From NCBI RefSeq assembly GCF_037101375.1, contig NZ_AP029019.1:124001-188000 (forward strand): DNA of 64,000 nt, given 5' to 3'. Under the pieces are notes generated by a model that saw only the letters and a program-made list of their open reading frames with translations, made no database searches and was not told where the DNA came from. The DNA comes from Acidovorax sp. DW039 (GTDB lineage: Bacteria > Pseudomonadota > Gammaproteobacteria > Burkholderiales > Burkholderiaceae_C). Both the position numbers and the translations under genes were made by a program. Positions 60,999 to 64,000 of the stretch are shown here, one piece after another. Position 1 is the stretch's first letter, and each line of letters opens with the position of its first letter.

Positions 60999-63900
60999 AT
61001 GCCATCCCTTTCCATGACTACCGCACCGACCCCGGCGCTGCTCGTGTTTTCCGGGCAGCCCGGTGTATGGCGCGGCGGCCAATTGGAGCCGCTGCATCTG
61101 CGCTACCGCAAAGGCACTGCGGTGCTGGGCTTCCTGGCGGCCCATGGAGGGCGGCTTATGGCTCGCAGTACGGTAGCAGATCTGTTGTGGCCCCAACTCG
61201 ATGCCAAGGGCGCCAGGTCCAATCTGCGGGTGGTGCTCTCGGATCTACTGCTCGCGTTCAGGCAGTTGGGTTTGCAGGATGCTTTGGCCTTCCAGCGCGA
61301 CTGGTTGATGCTGGACACCTCCTTGGTGCTGACGGAGCCACAGCTTCTGCAGGATTTGGCGGCTGTACCGTCTGTGCATGGCTCGCATGAAGGTCTGGCA
61401 GATTGCGTTCTTGCGCCCAAGGGGGAATGGCTTGCCGGTGCAGACGAGGGCGCCTCCAACGACTATTGCGAATGGCTCCGATGGCAGCGCCACAGCCTGG
61501 AGCGCCTGCGTCACAGCGCCGCAGCCCAGTTGGGGCGGGCGCTTCCCCAGGAAGATGAGGACGAGGAAGGCGAAGAGGCCTCTGTCCATGCTCCCTCAGC
61601 GCAGCAACCCTCACAGGGTTCGGAAAAAGTCTCGGCCGCAGAAGTGGGCAGCAGCCGCAGTGCGACAGCTTCCGCGCCCGAGGTGGCCTTGCTGGCGTTG
61701 TTGCGTGTGGAACTGGCGGTTCCTGCTGAAAGCGTGGATCTGGGCTTTGAGGACTCTCCCATGGGTCAACTGCTGGATTCATTCCGGGCAGAGGTCGCCA
61801 TGTTTGGCGGTGAGGTGGTGGCTCACGACCCGACCGGGTGTGTTGTGGCATTTGGTTTGGGCAGCTTGCATGCGGGCTATCGCTGGCAGGCATTTCGGGC
61901 GGCGATCCACTTGTGGAACCTCATCGGTGCATCCCAGCCGCTTTGTATGGGCATCACCGTGGGGCGGTTGCTGGTGCGCCGTGAGGGCGAGGCTGTCAAG
62001 CTGCAAGGCTGGCGCATGCCATTGCTCAGCCGCCTCGTCATGCGTGCTGATCCGGGGCAACTGATCTGCTGCGAAAGCCTGGCAGACATTGCTGGGTCGT
62101 TGGGATTCCAGAGCACAGGCAAACACCGCTTCCGCGGGTTTGAAAGCGAGTTCGAGCTGTATGTCCATGAACTGCGGCACAGCCCGCCGCTGCCCTTGCC
62201 GGCCCATGGCGGGGACTACTCGGGTGCCTTTATTGCCCGCCAGGATGTCCTCGATGAGGCGCAGCAGTTGTGGGACCGGGCGGCCGCCGGAACAGCCACG
62301 GCACTGACCCTGTGCGGTGAGCCTGGCCTGGGCAAGACCCGCGCTGCCTGGGAGTTTGCCCAGCGCCAGCATGCGCGGGGAGGGCGCGTGCTGTGGATTG
62401 GCGCCCGACCCGAGGCCCAGCATGTGGCGTGGAGCTGCCTGTTTGACACCCTCAGCGCTTTGATCCCGGGCACAGGCGATCTGCAGGTGCGTATCAGCCG
62501 TCTTCTGGTGCATCTGGGTATTTCTCTCGAAGCCGCTTCTCGCCAGGCATTGGTCGAATTGCTCATGCGACAGCGCTTGCCGCTGGAGTTGCGCGGTGAT
62601 CTGGTTCGCGCCCTCAAGGCGCTATTGCAGCCGCAGTCGCAGCAGGCCTCGGTATGTATCGTGGATGACGCCCAGTGGCTGGACCCTTCTACGGCCGACG
62701 TGCTGCAACGCCTTGCCCAGGAAATGCCCTCCGTGTTCTGGATCAAGACGGTTCGGACTGGCGCGGCAGACCTTTTGCCTCTGGAGTACGCGCTGTCGAT
62801 GATTCCCGGCAGTGCATGTAACGCCATCACCCTGGCGCCCCTGGATGACGCGAATGCCATTGCACTGGTCCGGGCGATGCCAGAGTACGCATCGCTGAGC
62901 GAAGCAGAGCTCAAGGGCATGATTGCAAATGCACGGGGCGTGCCGCTCTTCCTGTTGGCCGACATGGCTGCTGCAGGCGGCGCCAGTGGGCACTTTGGTG
63001 AGTTTTGCAGTGCCATGTTCAACCGTGTGGGTGAAGACCGTGTGGTGCTGCAGACAGCCGCCTTGCGGGGCATGTTGTTCACCTATGGCGATTTGTGCGA
63101 TTTGTGCGGCGAGCGCGCTGCTGCACACGGTCTTGCAAGGGCCGAGGCCCTGGGCTTCGTGTTGTCTCGCGGTGCGGGCATGTACGCCTTTTTTCACCCC
63201 CGGTTGCGGGAATTCCTGCTGGAGACGCTGCCCGCGCAGGTGCGGCAGGATCTGGCGGGTCGTTGGGCGCAGCGGCTGCAAGAGCGCGAAGAGTACAGCG
63301 CTGCTGCGGCCCTGTGGGAACTCACACGGAATCTGGATGCCGCCCGGACCTGCTGGAGTCAGGCGGCCAAGGCTGCACGCCAGGGAGCAGACCTACTGGC
63401 AGCCTGTGGCGCATATGACTGCCTGGCCCGCATCGGATATGCCCAGGGACTGGAGGGGCTCGACCAGCGCGCCAGCCATATCAGCGTTGTGTGTGGCGTG
63501 TACGGATACGGCTCGCGCAAGGCGCTGGACCTGGCGGAAAGCGCATTGCAGGAAATGACCGATCTGCAAGGACACCCCGAAGCCGCCTACCGGCTGCTGG
63601 CACTGGGCTATGTCGTGGGCGTGTCTCGCGGGCACAGCCAGGCACTGCCTTACGCCCTGCGCATGAAGGCGATGGCTGCCACCCCCGAGCAACAGTTCTA
63701 TTCGTTGGCCATCACGGGCACCAGCCAGTTTTCGCTGGGCAATTTCGAATCCGCGCGAAGCCACTTTGCCCTGAGCGCGGAGCGAGGGGGTTCACTGGAG
63801 CCGCACCAGCGTCGCCGCTACTTTCCGTCGGACATCCTGGTCTTTGTTCTCGTGCAGCAGGGCTGGCTGCAGTGGCTGATGGGAGACCCCGCCAGCGCAG

Positions 63901-64000
63901 GCACCATGCAGCGAGCCCATGAACAGGCGCTGGCCAACCGCAGCAGTCACGACCTGTGCATCTACCACGCGTACCAAGCCATGCTGTGCTGGGCTGGCGG
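60999..64000 (+). CDS. Large winged-helix / cyclase-like / AAA (STAND) ATPase regulator (partial, runs off the window)
   Basis: The frame is open from ATG 60999 to the last base: 1000 codons with no stop, so the C terminus is missing. A winged-helix segment of SARP type occupies residues ~20-95 (YRKGTAVLGFLAAHGGRLMA; DLLWPQLDAKGARSNLRVVL). After an acidic linker (EDEDEEGEE) residues 230-390 look like a class III cyclase-homology fold (SFRAEVAMFGGEVVAHDPTG; GITVGRLLV; HRFRGFESEFELYVHEL) but lack obvious catalytic pairs. Walker A GEPGLGKT starts at 440 and Walker B VCIVDDAQWLDPS at about 552, then helical repeats. It probably regulates nearby genes by ATP- and ligand-dependent switching; target and ligand are unknown. 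Confidence 0.85.
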   Translation, partial: MPSLSMTTAPTPALLVFSGQPGVWRGGQLEPLHLRYRKGTAVLGFLAAHGGRLMARSTVADLLWPQLDAKGARSNLRVVLSDLLLAFRQLGLQDALAFQRDWLMLDTSLVLTEPQLLQDLAAVPSVHGSHEGLADCVLAPKGEWLAGADEGASNDYCEWLRWQRHSLERLRHSAAAQLGRALPQEDEDEEGEEASVHAPSAQQPSQGSEKVSAAEVGSSRSATASAPEVALLALLRVELAVPAESVDLGFEDSPMGQLLDSFRAEVAMFGGEVVAHDPTGCVVAFGLGSLHAGYRWQAFRAAIHLWNLIGASQPLCMGITVGRLLVRREGEAVKLQGWRMPLLSRLVMRADPGQLICCESLADIAGSLGFQSTGKHRFRGFESEFELYVHELRHSPPLPLPAHGGDYSGAFIARQDVLDEAQQLWDRAAAGTATALTLCGEPGLGKTRAAWEFAQRQHARGGRVLWIGARPEAQHVAWSCLFDTLSALIPGTGDLQVRISRLLVHLGISLEAASRQALVELLMRQRLPLELRGDLVRALKALLQPQSQQASVCIVDDAQWLDPSTADVLQRLAQEMPSVFWIKTVRTGAADLLPLEYALSMIPGSACNAITLAPLDDANAIALVRAMPEYASLSEAELKGMIANARGVPLFLLADMAAAGGASGHFGEFCSAMFNRVGEDRVVLQTAALRGMLFTYGDLCDLCGERAAAHGLARAEALGFVLSRGAGMYAFFHPRLREFLLETLPAQVRQDLAGRWAQRLQEREEYSAAAALWELTRNLDAARTCWSQAAKAARQGADLLAACGAYDCLARIGYAQGLEGLDQRASHISVVCGVYGYGSRKALDLAESALQEMTDLQGHPEAAYRLLALGYVVGVSRGHSQALPYALRMKAMAATPEQQFYSLAITGTSQFSLGNFESARSHFALSAERGGSLEPHQRRRYFPSDILVFVLVQQGWLQWLMGDPASAGTMQRAHEQALANRSSHDLCIYHAYQAMLCWAG

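Noticed and set aside
61378..62064. Plus-strand open frames (61378-62064, 62923-63558 and others) inside the right-end region
   Set aside because: They are other frames of the continuous 1000-codon regulator frame starting at 60999, which alone shows Walker motifs.

Overview
The window reads as a chromosomal segment of a high-GC betaproteobacterium of the family Comamonadaceae, most like Acidovorax or a close relative. This rests on protein content typical of Burkholderiales (DUF4148, DUF4124, IPTL-CTERM, Bug-free LIV-type binding proteins, a ligase-associated repair operon), on dense use of ATGA/GTGA gene overlaps, and on a short intergenic palindromic repeat with a GCGCTT...AAGCGC core that I recall as common in that family. 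No rRNA, tRNA, CRISPR array, phage or complete insertion sequence was seen. No database search was possible, so names rest on motif and family recognition.

Layout. 1-2.84 kb: tail of an anaerobic-type cobalamin operon (CbiG pieces, CbiM-like metal permease, CobJ, a 2Fe-2S ferredoxin). 2.9-7.0 kb: DoxX, homocysteine S-methyltransferase and a polar amino-acid ABC importer without its ATPase. 7.2-10.0 kb: LysR, tautomerase, Lrp/AsnC and flavin reductase. 10.5-16.4 kb: a GAF-GAF-GGDEF-EAL protein, an AraC/MFS pair and a Sel1-repeat protein. 16.6-30.0 kb: an exported hydrolase, then the ligase-associated DNA repair set exo-lig-lhr-pdeM on the minus strand, split by an opposite-strand 1758-residue RCC1/FN3/IPTL-CTERM surface protein; the stranded pdeM carries a frameshift in a nine-base homopolymer.

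30.2-40.1 kb: nineteen consecutive minus-strand small genes, mostly lipoproteins, exported or membrane proteins and soluble hypotheticals, including an Imm33 (DUF2185) immunity-type protein; it looks like an accessory island, possibly of orphan immunity genes. 40.4-47.2 kb: a D-lactate dehydrogenase-type flavoprotein, a DUF4397 lipoprotein, and a complete GntR-regulated polar amino-acid ABC operon interrupted by a 271-bp MITE-like element with near-perfect 32-bp terminal inverted repeats. 47.3-54.5 kb: EF-hand protein, the PduO-type cobalamin adenosyltransferase (which complements the cobalamin genes at the left end), several small exported proteins, a TPR-methyltransferase fusion and a hotdog thioesterase. 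54.8-59.0 kb: a chemoreceptor flanked by two paralogous LIV-type binding proteins with no transporter genes. 59.2-64 kb: a succinyl-CoA:acetate-type CoA-transferase, and divergently a very large ATPase regulator (winged helix, degenerate cyclase-like domain, AAA/STAND, helical repeats) that runs off the right edge.

Between genes there are three repeat families: the GCGCTT palindrome (seven copies, two of which supply the stop codon of the neighbouring gene), a ~114-bp palindromic element (two copies), and the single 271-bp MITE-like element.
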